Under the pieces are notes generated by a model. It had not been told where the DNA came from. It did not search any database and saw only the letters and a list, made by a program, of their open reading frames with translations. Below, in pieces: positions 1 through 7,709 of a stretch of DNA of 38,641 bases (within the stretch, counting starts at the first letter, position 1; each line of letters starts with the position of its first letter). A program made the translations under genes and the position numbers. Source of the stretch: an uncultured Collinsella sp. (GTDB lineage: Bacteria; Actinomycetota; Coriobacteriia; Coriobacteriales; Coriobacteriaceae); assembly GCA_902496455.1 (NCBI GenBank), contig CABVAY010000020.1:1-38641 (forward strand), in the 5' to 3' direction.

Positions 1-53
1 TGTTAGGCGCGCCGCCAGCGTTCATCCTGAGCCAGGATCGAACTCTCCGTCCA
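1..53 (-). rRNA. 16S ribosomal RNA, 5' end (partial)
   Basis: The reverse strand reads the universal 16S start (AGAGTTCGATCCTGGCTCAG, then GATGAACGCTGGCGGCGCGC), so this is the first ~53 nt of a minus-strand 16S gene that continues off the left edge. The GGCGCGCCTAACA ending is typical of Actinobacteria/Coriobacteriia. The mature 5' end near 53 is placed by analogy with E. coli, where AGAG begins at nucleotide 8. Confidence 0.95.
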
Positions 54-458
54 AAATGTATGGGCTTCGAGCCCGTCCGGTCCTCTCAGTCATTCGCTGA
101 TCGGTTCCGTTCGATTCATATGGTTCTAGTATAGGAAAAGGAATTTCTCGGGGCCGCCTCTCGGCGGCCTTGCGAAAAACAAATCCAAGTTAGACCATTT
201 CAAATGGTTCGATGTCTGCCCGGATGCGACACATCTGGTGTGTCCATCCTCGCAGTATCCGGTTCTCAAGGTGCACGCCTGCGCTGGTTCCCGGTCCGAC
301 CGGGCCGCGCGGCAAGGAGATATATTGCCAGACCGGAGGGGCGCCGTGGGCGGGAATCTGGGCGTACACATTTCCTACACATCTTGTGATCCGACTAACG
401 TTTGCCAGCCGTTAACTACCGCTCGCCGAGCATCTCTTTATATAAGGCAGTCTCATGG
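54..458 (-). promoter_or_regulatory. rRNA operon leader and promoter region
   Basis: No gene lies in these ~400 bp between the end of the phosphohexomutase gene and 16S. On the minus strand there is a TATATAA -10-like stretch near 436-445, a TTGAGAACCGGATA leader motif near 261-274, a 15-bp palindrome (194-208), a hairpin with GGCCGCC/GGCGGCC arms (152-169), and a TATACT box (128-133). These fit an rRNA leader with processing or antitermination elements. None has a convincing -35 partner, so the exact promoter is not assigned. Confidence 0.5.
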
Positions 459-1859
459 TTAAAGCGGATACGTCCCCCTAGCTAAAGCACAGCCAGCATC
501 GAGCAACTCATCACGTTCTTCCACCGAGAACCCCTCGGCGTAGACACGCACCACTGGTTCGGTCCCGCTAGGACGGACCAGCAGCCACGTGTCATCCTCG
601 AATGACAAACGCAAGCCGTCCATATGACTAACGTTTTGCGGCACCTTGCCACAAATCGACTTGGGGTTTACGCCCGGCAGCAGGGTTCGCAACGTTTCGG
701 CATCTTCGGCCTCAAGGCGCAAATCGCGTCGACCGTAACTCGTCTTACCAAAACTGTCCTCGAGTTGGTCGACCAGAACGCCCAAAGGCGCGTCCGTCTT
801 TGCCATAAGCTCACACAGAATCAGACAGGCGAGGATTCCATCGCGCTCGGGCATATGCGCGGCGATGCCGATACCACCGGCTTCTTCGCCGCCCATGAGG
901 ACGCCGCCCTTCTTCATCTCTGCCGCTATATATTTGAAACCGACTGGCTTGACGGTCACGCGGCAGCCAAGCGCCTCGGCAATGCGACGCACGAGCGTCG
1001 AGCACGAAAGATTGACGACGACGCGCCCCTCCAAATTACGAAATTGAACCAAGTCGCCCAAAACGAGCGCCATGATCTGATGCGGATGTATATATCTGCC
1101 GCGCTCGTCAACCGCGCCGATACGGTCGGCGTCGCCGTCGGTCACCAGGCCAGCGCAAGCTCCGTCCTCGACAACCGTGCGCTCGCAAGCGTCCACCCAA
1201 GGCTCAACGGGGTCGGGGCAGATATCTTCTTGGTCAGACGCCTGCCCGGCGTGAATCTCGTGCACCTCAACGCCAAGCTCGCGCAGCAAGTCGGCTAGAT
1301 AACCCTGGGCTGCGCCGCCCATGGGATCGACAACCACGCGCAGGTGCGCGCCGCGGATGGCTTCGGCATCGACAAACGATGCCACCGCCTGCATATAGTC
1401 AGGAATGATATCCGCGGTGCGATATTGCCCCTCGATCCCCATTGGCTCGGGAGCCATGGTCTCTTCGAGCTCTTCGATGACATCCTGGTTGGCGGTCGAG
1501 CCGTCACCCATGCGAATCTTGAGGCACAGATAACCCTGCGGATGATGGGACCCCGTCACCATGAGCGCGCCGCACGCCTCACCGTCATAAGCCGCCGCCC
1601 ACGTAAGGGCAGGGGTCGGAACAGGTCGCGAAGCGAGCACGGCGTCCAGCCCGTGCGCTGCTAGCACGCCCGCCGCAAGCTCAGCGAACTCGCTCGCCAG
1701 GGGCCGGGTGTCGAACCCTATATATACCATTTTGCCCGGATTGGTCTTTTGCCACAACTCGCCGACGGCATCGGCGATACGGGCAACGTTATCGGCAGTG
1801 AAGTCCTCATCGACGCGAGCGCGCCAACCGTCAGTTCCAAAATGAATTATCGCGCACAC
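459..1859 (-). CDS. phosphoglucomutase/phosphomannomutase (alpha-D-phosphohexomutase)
   Basis: Cytoplasmic enzyme that moves phosphate between C1 and C6 of a hexose phosphate to supply sugar-1-phosphates for wall and glycan synthesis. The family marks are in order: GTDGWRA near the N-terminus, the phosphoserine loop TGSHHPQGY, the metal loop DGDADRIG, the sugar loop GGEEAGG, and the C-terminal phosphate loop RPSGTEP. The GTG start at 1859 is chosen because GAGGTG sits 6-7 nt upstream and the GTDGW domain starts 7 residues later; an ATG 60 nt upstream adds unrelated residues. About 466 aa, a normal length. Substrate (glucose or mannose) cannot be decided. The rRNA leader follows directly. Confidence 0.9.
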   Translation of the reverse strand: MCAIIHFGTDGWRARVDEDFTADNVARIADAVGELWQKTNPGKMVYIGFDTRPLASEFAELAAGVLAAHGLDAVLASRPVPTPALTWAAAYDGEACGALMVTGSHHPQGYLCLKIRMGDGSTANQDVIEELEETMAPEPMGIEGQYRTADIIPDYMQAVASFVDAEAIRGAHLRVVVDPMGGAAQGYLADLLRELGVEVHEIHAGQASDQEDICPDPVEPWVDACERTVVEDGACAGLVTDGDADRIGAVDERGRYIHPHQIMALVLGDLVQFRNLEGRVVVNLSCSTLVRRIAEALGCRVTVKPVGFKYIAAEMKKGGVLMGGEEAGGIGIAAHMPERDGILACLILCELMAKTDAPLGVLVDQLEDSFGKTSYGRRDLRLEAEDAETLRTLLPGVNPKSICGKVPQNVSHMDGLRLSFEDDTWLLVRPSGTEPVVRVYAEGFSVEERDELLDAGCALARGTYPL

Positions 1860-1979
1860 GCGCAGACACCTCACAGTGTTTGGATCATGGTACGCGTGAG
1901 GTATACCCGCAACACGCACTCAGCAACCTGCCGGCACCAGCATTCACCATTTGGGCAAATGCTGCCGAGGACATGCAAG

Positions 1980-2017
1980 CAATAAAAAAACCGCCCCGTA
2001 TGGAGCGGTTTTGCCCT
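1980..2017 (-). terminator. Rho-independent terminator of the homocysteine methyltransferase operon
   Basis: On the minus strand AACCGCTCC-ATAC-GGGGCGGTT is followed by a run of T, immediately after the stop codon at 2018. The opposite strand also has T residues after the stem, so weak bidirectional action is possible. Confidence 0.8.
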
Positions 2018-2911
2018 TTATATATCGAGCGCCTCGGCCATCGCTGCCGTAGTGATTGCCGTGGTTCCACAGCAACTGCCCACCATTGCGGCGCCGGCAT
2101 GTCTCCATTCGATGCATGCGCGCGCGAAAGCTTCGGGATTCTCGTGCCATACGGGGCCATCCTGAGTCTGGACCGGATCGCCTACGTTGGGACGCACCGT
2201 AACGGGAGTAGTCGCCGATGCAACCATCCTGGGCACCGCCGCATTCGCGGCCGTAAGCGAACAGCAATTAACACCAACCGAGTTTGCGCCGTGTTTTTCG
2301 GCGTACAAAACGGCTGCCTCGATGTTGAGGCCATCGCCCAGCAGGTCGCCTTTATCGTCAACGACAAAACTCACCAGAACAGGCATGCCGTCGGCGGCAT
2401 CTCGGGCGCCGGCAAGCATGGGCTGCAGATTACGGATAGACGTCACCGTCTCGATCAGCAGACCGTCAACACCAGCATTGAGCAAGGCGTGCGCCTGTTC
2501 GCGCGCAATGCCGCGGATTTCACGATACTCGACAGAGTCCTCGGCAAACCACTCAATACCGATCGGGCCCATCGAGCCCAGCAGTAGCTGAGGGTGCGCC
2601 TGGCGGGCATCGTCGACGGCCCCGCGATTGACCTCCGCCACGGACGGCGCAATCTGGTCGTGCTTGAGGGCATAGCTCGATGCCTGAAAGGTATTGGTAA
2701 TGAGCACCTGCGCGCCGGCGGCGACATACAAGCGATGGATACGAGAAACGGTCTGCGGCTCTGCCAGATTCCAAAACGCCGGTGGAATGTCGGCGGCATC
2801 GTACTCACTCAACAAAACACTGCCCATGGGGCCCTGCGCCAACAAGGTCTCGCTCGACAAGCGGCGCGTAAGTTCCTCGGCACCAAAGCGGTTGTAATAA
2901 CTCGTATCCAT
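2018..2911 (-). CDS. homocysteine S-methyltransferase family protein
   Basis: Stand-alone S-methyl-transferase domain of 297 aa, related to the N-terminal homocysteine-binding module of MetH and to MmuM. The zinc-ligand signatures are GVNCC (Cys216/217) and GSCCGT (Cys280/281); GPMGS near residue 27 and GSMGPIG near 112 are typical of the fold. It should transfer a methyl group to homocysteine, making methionine. The donor (S-methylmethionine, or a corrinoid protein encoded elsewhere) is not visible. It starts 10 bp after the DtxR-type regulator gene, so the two are co-transcribed, and it ends in a strong terminator. Metal control of this gene is an inference from that pairing. Confidence 0.85.
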   Translation of the reverse strand: MDTSYYNRFGAEELTRRLSSETLLAQGPMGSVLLSEYDAADIPPAFWNLAEPQTVSRIHRLYVAAGAQVLITNTFQASSYALKHDQIAPSVAEVNRGAVDDARQAHPQLLLGSMGPIGIEWFAEDSVEYREIRGIAREQAHALLNAGVDGLLIETVTSIRNLQPMLAGARDAADGMPVLVSFVVDDKGDLLGDGLNIEAAVLYAEKHGANSVGVNCCSLTAANAAVPRMVASATTPVTVRPNVGDPVQTQDGPVWHENPEAFARACIEWRHAGAAMVGSCCGTTAITTAAMAEALDI

Positions 2912-2921
2912 ATATATCCCG

Positions 2922-3344
2922 CTATTCCTCGACGCTGATTCCCTGCTTTTCGAGATAGGCGAGCCAGCGGCTCATCGTGTCCTCGGATAGTGCATGCTCC
3001 ATCATGCAGGCCTCGGAATCGGCTCGCTCAAATTCGACACCGAGCTCCTGAACCAAAAACGTGCGGATGAGGCGATGACGGTACCAGATAGCCGCGCCAA
3101 CCTCGCGGCCGCGATCGGTCAGGATCACCTTGCCGTAGTGCGATTGCTCGACAAGCTCGGATGCCTTGAGAGCCGAAACCGCTTTATTGACCGATGCCTT
3201 GGAGACGCCAAGGCGCTGCGCGATGTCGACCGATCGAACGCCGTTGGTTTCCCCCTCTTCGCTTTCAATGCGAACCATGCACTCCAAGTAGTCTTCGTTC
3301 GCCACCGTCAGATGTAGTTCGCGCGAGCTATTTGTCGTATCCAT
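2922..3344 (-). CDS. DtxR/MntR-family metal-dependent transcriptional regulator
   Basis: A 140-aa protein with an N-terminal winged helix (about 12-75, helix-turn-helix SVDIAQRLGVSKASVNKAVS) and a dimerisation/metal domain. The C-x-x-E-H motif (Cys113, Glu116, His117) matches the primary metal site of DtxR. The ancillary-site Glu and His appear replaced by Arg94 and Asp109. There is no SH3-like third domain, as in short MntR/IdeR relatives. Start: the ATG at 3344 has GGGACGG/GGAAG just upstream; an ATG at 3365 would add seven residues. First gene of an operon with the homocysteine methyltransferase; divergent from pepT. Whether it senses Mn or Fe cannot be told. Confidence 0.88.
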   Translation of the reverse strand: MDTTNSSRELHLTVANEDYLECMVRIESEEGETNGVRSVDIAQRLGVSKASVNKAVSALKASELVEQSHYGKVILTDRGREVGAAIWYRHRLIRTFLVQELGVEFERADSEACMMEHALSEDTMSRWLAYLEKQGISVEE

Positions 3345-3375
3345 GATCTTCCGTCCCTTCTGCATTCAATGGCTG

Positions 3376-3404
3376 ATTCTACCCCATCCAAGCGTCGCGG
3401 TATG
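3376..3404 (-). promoter_or_regulatory. candidate promoter of the DtxR-type operon
   Basis: TAGAAT (3376-3381 read on the minus strand) is a good -10 box about 32 bp ahead of the ATG. The -35 position falls on poorly conserved bases within the 20-bp palindrome. If this promoter is real, a repressor bound to the palindrome would block it. Confidence 0.4.
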
Positions 3405-3417
3405 CCGTGGCATACCG
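3398..3417. promoter_or_regulatory. perfect 20-bp palindrome, candidate operator between dtxR-type gene and pepT
   Basis: CGGTATGCC-GT-GGCATACCG: two perfect 9-bp arms around 2 bp, in the 120-bp divergent region between the regulator (ATG at 3344) and pepT (ATG at 3465). Size and symmetry fit a dimeric repressor site. Binding by the adjacent DtxR-type protein is the simplest guess but is not shown by the sequence. Confidence 0.6.
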
Positions 3418-3464
3418 TGCTAGAGTTCTTGTTGCACACGACGACCAAGATTGGAGCGGTCTTT

Positions 3465-4712
3465 ATGGAAAACACCACCACGAACCCCGATGTCCTCGAG
3501 CGCTTTTTGCGCTACGTCCAGATCAACACGCAGTCCGAGGATGCAAACTGCGACCAGGTACCCTCGAGCGCCGTTCAGTTTGACCTTGCCAACGTGCTGG
3601 CTGAAGAGCTGCGCGAGCTTGGTGCGGAAGATGCCCACGTGACCGAGCACGCCTATGTCTGCGCGCATATCCCCGCAAGTGCGGGCGCTGAGGACAAGCC
3701 CGCCCTGGGCCTGATCGCCCATCTCGACACCACCGAAGTTGCACCGGGCGCCGGCGTGAAGCCGCACATCGTACACCACGAAGGCGGCGACCTGGTCTGC
3801 GGCACGGTTGACGGTAAGCCCGTTGCCATGAGCACCGCCAAGCTTCCCGCCCTGAATGACCTCGCGGGTGAGGACCTGGTCTGCAGCGATGGCACCACGC
3901 TGCTGGGCGCGGACGACAAGGCAGGCGTCGCCGAGATCATGTCGCTTGTCGCGCGTATCGCTCAGGACCCTTCTCTGCCCCATCCTGCACTCGGCATTTG
4001 CTTCTGCCCTGACGAGGAAATCGGCCACGGAGCCGAGCTGTTGGATATCGATACCTTTGGCTGCAAGTACGCCTACACGGTCGACGGCGGCCCCATCGGC
4101 GAGCTGGAGTGGGAGTGCTTTAACGCCGCCGAGGCGACCGTCCGCTTTGAGGGCCAGTCCATCCACCCGGGCGACGCTAAGGGCCGTATGGTCAACGCAG
4201 GCAATCTGTTCTGCGACTTCAACGCGTTGCTCCCCTACGTGCAGCGCCCGGAGTATACGGAAGGCTACGAGGGCTTTTATCACCTTGAGGGTGTATCTGC
4301 GACCGTCGATCACGCCACAGCGCGCTATATCGTCCGCGACCATGACGCCGCCAAGTTCCAGCAGAAACTCGACCTTATTGATGCCGCTGCCTCGATGCTC
4401 AACCAGCGTCTGGGTGAGGAGCGCGTGACGGTCGAGATTAAGCAGCAGTATCGAAATATGGCCGAGATCGTTCGTGACTATCCCGAGCTTATTGATGTTG
4501 CCAAGGAAGCCTACCTTGCCTGCGGCGTTGAGCCCCAAGTGCTGCCGATCCGTGGCGGCACCGACGGCGCGCAGCTGTCGTTCCGCGGTCTGCCCTGCCC
4601 CAACCTTTCCACCGGCGGCTATTGCTACCACGGCGTCAACGAGTTTGTCCCGGTCAGCTCGCTCGTCAAGATGACCGACGTGCTCCAGGAGCTCGTCGCC
4701 CGCTTTGCATAA
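3465..4712 (+). CDS. pepT: peptidase T (tripeptide aminopeptidase, M20B)
   Basis: Cytoplasmic zinc aminopeptidase that removes the N-terminal residue from tripeptides. The two-metal site motifs are present: AHLDTT (His86, Asp88), GADDKAG (148-154), PDEEIGHG (183-190) and the late GYCYHGVNEF histidine. The IRGGTDGAQLSFRGLPCPNLSTGG stretch is typical of PepT. About 415 aa, the usual length. The ATG at 3465 is chosen because GGAG lies 8 nt before it and the family's N-terminus begins there; the frame is open for 32 codons further upstream without similarity. Monocistronic, with its own terminator. Confidence 0.95.
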   Translation: MENTTTNPDVLERFLRYVQINTQSEDANCDQVPSSAVQFDLANVLAEELRELGAEDAHVTEHAYVCAHIPASAGAEDKPALGLIAHLDTTEVAPGAGVKPHIVHHEGGDLVCGTVDGKPVAMSTAKLPALNDLAGEDLVCSDGTTLLGADDKAGVAEIMSLVARIAQDPSLPHPALGICFCPDEEIGHGAELLDIDTFGCKYAYTVDGGPIGELEWECFNAAEATVRFEGQSIHPGDAKGRMVNAGNLFCDFNALLPYVQRPEYTEGYEGFYHLEGVSATVDHATARYIVRDHDAAKFQQKLDLIDAAASMLNQRLGEERVTVEIKQQYRNMAEIVRDYPELIDVAKEAYLACGVEPQVLPIRGGTDGAQLSFRGLPCPNLSTGGYCYHGVNEFVPVSSLVKMTDVLQELVARFA

Positions 4713-4739
4713 GCCTGGCTGCATAAGCCCAAAAGACGA

Positions 4740-4777
4740 ATCGCCCCGTCCTCAACCGAGAACGGGGCGATTTTTTT
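4740..4777 (+). terminator. Rho-independent terminator of pepT
   Basis: ATCGCCCCGT (4740-4749) pairs perfectly with ACGGGGCGAT (4762-4771) and is followed by seven T residues. Confidence 0.95.
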
Positions 4778-4814
4778 GCTGCAACGAGAACAGGTTGACG
4801 CACGCCAGCCTCTT

Positions 4815-4922
4815 AACGCAAGGAGTGTCCCAAACTGCCGGCACATAAGGAACGTCCCCAAGTGCCAAGTGCATCAAGAGTGTCCCCTTTGACCAGTCGT
4901 TTAAGAACGTCCCCAATGACTA
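4815..4922. repeat. cluster of REP-like GGGGACGTTCTT units
   Basis: Read on the minus strand, four related units follow one another: the complete palindrome with AGTCATTGGGGACGTTCTTA core (4895-4922), then GGTCAAAGGGGACACTCTT, a unit with GGCACTTGGGGACGTTCC and TGTGCC closing arm, and GGCAGTTTGGGACACTCC. All share a GGGGAC core between complementary arms. The 4895-4922 unit recurs identically at 20521-20548. No coding signal. Confidence 0.7.
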
Positions 4923-4934
4923 ACGTCGCAGGTT

Positions 4935-5056
4935 GAGGACGGGCAGCGAGCGGGTCGCATTTGAGACAAGGTGACGTGAAACGAAAGGGCGCTGACCTTC
5001 TGGTCGCGCCCTTGAAGTTGAACGTCAGATTGTCCAAATGCGGCCCGCGCAGCGTC
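4935..5056 (-). repeat. 122-bp imperfect-palindrome element, copy 1
   Basis: Nearly identical (one visible difference) to 20607-20728. The whole element folds on itself. The centre is GACC-TTCT-GGTC (4994-5005), flanked by AAGGGCGC/GCGCCCTT and then by outer arms that both read CGCATTTG-ACAA-TGACGT in opposite directions. On the minus strand the inner stem is followed by TTTCGTTT, so it could serve as a terminator for the LCP gene that ends at 5090. A relative with a different stem but the same loop bases lies at 26651-26691. Confidence 0.8.
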
Positions 5057-5061
5057 AAGCG

Positions 5062-5089
5062 GTTACGCGGTTTGGTAAAACCGCGTAAC
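5062..5089 (-). repeat. 12-bp hairpin abutting the LCP stop codon
   Basis: GTTACGCGGTTT (5062-5073) and AAACCGCGTAAC (5078-5089) pair perfectly around a 4-nt loop (TACC on the minus strand). The hairpin touches the stop codon at 5090-5092. Related hairpins with different stems occur at 20736-20757 (after prfA) and 35809-35836. No T-run follows, so it is not a standard terminator. Confidence 0.75.
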
Positions 5090-6325
5090 TTAGTAGTTAG
5101 CTTCGTAGCCGTTGCCGTCGCCGGTGGGCTCTTCGTAGTAGTCCGAATCGCTCGAATCGCTTGAGTCATCGGAATCGTCAGAGCTGACCGATGAGGTTGC
5201 GGTACCGTTTGCGTAGTCGTCAGACGTGTTGTTGTTCAGGTCGCCGATCGTAGAGCTGGAACCGTCGGAAAGACCCATGGTGTTGGGACCCTTGGGATCC
5301 TTGCCGGCATCGACGCGCTCCATCATTTCCTTGAGCTCGTCCTCGTAGACAAAGACGTAGCTCACACCGTCGATCATGGTGCTGTCGTCGGCATACGAGG
5401 GCAGGTTGGCCGAGTAGATGCCGTCGACATCCATACCGCGCATGGCATTGACCGTAGCCACGATATCCTGAACGCTCATATCGGTCACGAGCATATCGGA
5501 CAGCGAATTAACCAGGCCAAAGATCTTCGTGGCATCGAAGTTATTGAGAATCTGGTTGGCAAGGGCGCCAAGCACCTGACGCTGGTGGCGCATGCGCGTG
5601 TAGTCGCCGTCGGCATAGGTGTAGCGGCAGCGGGCATAGGTAAGGGCGGTGGCGCCGTCCATATGCTGCTGACCAGCGGTAATCTTAATATCCAGGTGCT
5701 CGGGGTCGTCAACATCATCGGTTGCGTTAATGTCGATACCGCCAACCGAATCAATCAGCGCCTGCATACCGTCGAAGCTGACCTCGGCATAGTGGGAAAT
5801 CTGAACACCGCACAGCTCGTTGACCGCCTCGACCATGGCCTCGGCGCCGCCAACGGTATGGCAGGCGTTGATCTTCATGGTCTCGCCCTTGTACTCGACC
5901 TTGGTGTCGCGCGGAACGGAAATGAGCGTCGCCTGCTTTTGCGTGGGGTCGATGCGTGCCAGGATAATCGAGTCGGCACGATACGTATCCTCGCCCGGAC
6001 GGCCGTCGGTGCCAAGAATCAGCACGTAGAACGGATCCTTTGCCTCATCGGTGTCAACCAGAACCCGACGCAGATTGTCGGTAATGACATTAGAATCGCC
6101 GAGCTTGCCCATAATGGTGGCAAACCACAGGCCGGCAGCGGTAGTGGCACTCAGCAGCACGCCAAGCACGACAATGAGCGCGACGTGACGAATCGTGTGG
6201 CTACGACGACGTTGACGAGCGCGCTCGGAATAGCGAGCCACGTTATCGCGACTGTAGATCTTGGCCTGCGCACCAGTTGAGGGTCTTCGGGCGGTGGTAT
6301 CCGCGAGGGGCTTTTTATTAAACAT
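5090..6325 (-). CDS. LytR-CpsA-Psr (LCP) family cell-wall polymer ligase
   Basis: Membrane-anchored enzyme of the family that attaches wall glycopolymers to peptidoglycan from lipid carriers. Order: basic cytoplasmic N-terminus (1-47), one transmembrane helix (about 48-71), extracellular LCP domain with LILGTDGRPGEDTYRADSI (102-120) and the phosphate-binding LISVPRDTK (134-142), then a Ser/Asp-rich low-complexity tail over the last ~60 residues. The ATG at 6325 follows AGG by 6-7 nt; a TTG two codons earlier is less likely. It begins 12 bp after murA ends, so the two wall genes form one transcript. The acidic tail is unusual in length and may reach into the wall (inference). Confidence 0.93.
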   Translation of the reverse strand: MFNKKPLADTTARRPSTGAQAKIYSRDNVARYSERARQRRRSHTIRHVALIVVLGVLLSATTAAGLWFATIMGKLGDSNVITDNLRRVLVDTDEAKDPFYVLILGTDGRPGEDTYRADSIILARIDPTQKQATLISVPRDTKVEYKGETMKINACHTVGGAEAMVEAVNELCGVQISHYAEVSFDGMQALIDSVGGIDINATDDVDDPEHLDIKITAGQQHMDGATALTYARCRYTYADGDYTRMRHQRQVLGALANQILNNFDATKIFGLVNSLSDMLVTDMSVQDIVATVNAMRGMDVDGIYSANLPSYADDSTMIDGVSYVFVYEDELKEMMERVDAGKDPKGPNTMGLSDGSSSTIGDLNNNTSDDYANGTATSSVSSDDSDDSSDSSDSDYYEEPTGDGNGYEANY

Positions 6326-6337
6326 AGGCAACCTGTA

Positions 6338-7621
6338 TTAGTAGATGACGGGATCGGGGACGGTAGCATGCTCGACATGCGCGCCGAGCGCCTGCAGCTT
6401 TTCGACAAACTGCTCGTAGCCGCGCTTGATGTGATGGATGGCCGAAACCTCGGTCGTCCCGTCGGCGATCAAGCCCGCTACGACGAGGGCCGCTCCGCCA
6501 CGCAGATCGGGCGAGGTAACCTGTGCACCCGAGAAGCCCTTGACGCCATGAATCATGGCATGATGGCTCTCGATACGAATGTCGGCACCCATGCGCACCA
6601 GCTCAGAGGCAAACATAAAGCGATTCTCGAAGATGTTTTCGGTAATAACGGAACTGCCGTCGGCAAGGGCGGAGAGCACCATAATCTGCGCCTGCATGTC
6701 GGTCGGGAAACCGGGGAACGGAAGCGTCTGGATGTCGACCGGCTTGATACGCTCGGCACGGTTCACATGGACGCCATCTTCGACGCGCTCGCAGTCGATA
6801 CCCATGAGCTCCATCTTCTTGAGCACCATGCCCAAGTGAATGGGGCAAAAACCCGTGACGTCGACACCGCGATCGTCGGCCATCAACGCACCGGCAACGA
6901 TAAAGGTACCGGCCTCGATGCGGTCGCCCACCACGCGATGGGTAACGGGATGGAGCTCTTCCACGCCTTCGATAGTCACGACGGGCGTACCGGCGCCGAC
7001 AATCTTGGCGCCCATCTCGTTGAGCATGTTAGCGAGATCGACGATCTCGGGCTCGCGGGCGGCATTATCGATAACCGTGGTGCCCTGTGCGCGCACAGAG
7101 GCCATGATGAGGTTCTCGGTCGCACCGACGCTGGCGAACTCGAGCGTGACGGTGGTACCGCGCAGACCTTGGGGCGCATTAGCGTTGATGTAACCGTGGG
7201 CGGTATCGAACTCAACGCCCAGGGCCTCAAGACCAAGAATGTGCATATCGATCTTGCGAGCACCCAGGTTGCAGCCGCCCGGCATGGCAATTTTGGCGCG
7301 ATGGAAGCGGCCCAGCAGGGGTCCCATGACGGCGGTGGAAGCGCGCATCTTGGCAACGAGCTCGTAGGGGGCCTCCCATGAATCGACCTGAGAGGTATCA
7401 ATCTCGAGCGTGTGCTCGTCGAGAACATCGATCGTAGCGCCCATGCCTTTGAGCACCTTGCCCATCACGTGGACATCGGAAATATCGGGCACGTTCTGCA
7501 GCGTCGTCTTGCCCGGCGCCAGAAGCGTTGCCGCCATGAGTTTGAGCGCGGAGTTCTTGGCGCCCGAAACGGGCACGGAGCCTCCGATGGCGTGGCCACC
7601 CTCAACGCGGATAATATCCAA
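6338..7621 (-). CDS. murA: UDP-N-acetylglucosamine 1-carboxyvinyltransferase
   Basis: First committed step of peptidoglycan synthesis: transfers enolpyruvate from PEP to UDP-GlcNAc in the cytoplasm. Visible residues: Lys22-Asn23 in SGAKNSALK, the catalytic-loop Cys117 in MPGGCNLGARKIDMH (the residue alkylated by fosfomycin), and the FPGFPTDMQAQ substrate loop. 427 aa, the usual length. The start is TTG at 7621 with AAGGG 7 nt upstream; no ATG fits better. It lies just beyond the atp operon terminator and is followed by the LCP gene. Confidence 0.96.
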   Translation of the reverse strand: MDIIRVEGGHAIGGSVPVSGAKNSALKLMAATLLAPGKTTLQNVPDISDVHVMGKVLKGMGATIDVLDEHTLEIDTSQVDSWEAPYELVAKMRASTAVMGPLLGRFHRAKIAMPGGCNLGARKIDMHILGLEALGVEFDTAHGYINANAPQGLRGTTVTLEFASVGATENLIMASVRAQGTTVIDNAAREPEIVDLANMLNEMGAKIVGAGTPVVTIEGVEELHPVTHRVVGDRIEAGTFIVAGALMADDRGVDVTGFCPIHLGMVLKKMELMGIDCERVEDGVHVNRAERIKPVDIQTLPFPGFPTDMQAQIMVLSALADGSSVITENIFENRFMFASELVRMGADIRIESHHAMIHGVKGFSGAQVTSPDLRGGAALVVAGLIADGTTEVSAIHHIKRGYEQFVEKLQALGAHVEHATVPDPVIY

Positions 7622-7634
7622 GGTCTACCCTTTC

Positions 7635-7673
7635 AAAAAGCATGCCCGGGGTGGCTGGGCCATCCCGGGCATG
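7635..7673 (-). terminator. Rho-independent terminator of the atp operon
   Basis: CATGCCCGGGGTGGC (7641-7655) pairs with GCCATCCCGGGCATG (7659-7673) with one G-T wobble. On the minus strand the stem is followed by CTTTTTG. It lies 37 bp beyond the atpC stop and just ahead of murA. Confidence 0.9.
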
Positions 7674-7709
7674 ATGTGTTCGCAAATGGTCGAACGCTAA
7701 ATCGTTTGA

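Noticed and set aside
624..1298. A 224-codon plus-strand frame inside the phosphohexomutase gene
   Set aside because: Antisense shadow with no motif or ribosome site.
3420..4724. A 434-codon minus-strand frame across pepT
   Set aside because: Antisense shadow of pepT; no recognisable fold or ribosome site.
4813..5169. Minus-strand frames sharing a DNLTF...TRR peptide after the LCP, prfA and epimerase genes
   Set aside because: The similarity follows from the shared DNA element (stem and loop conservation). Frames lack consistent starts, and one begins inside the upstream gene; the palindrome explains the signal better than a protein.
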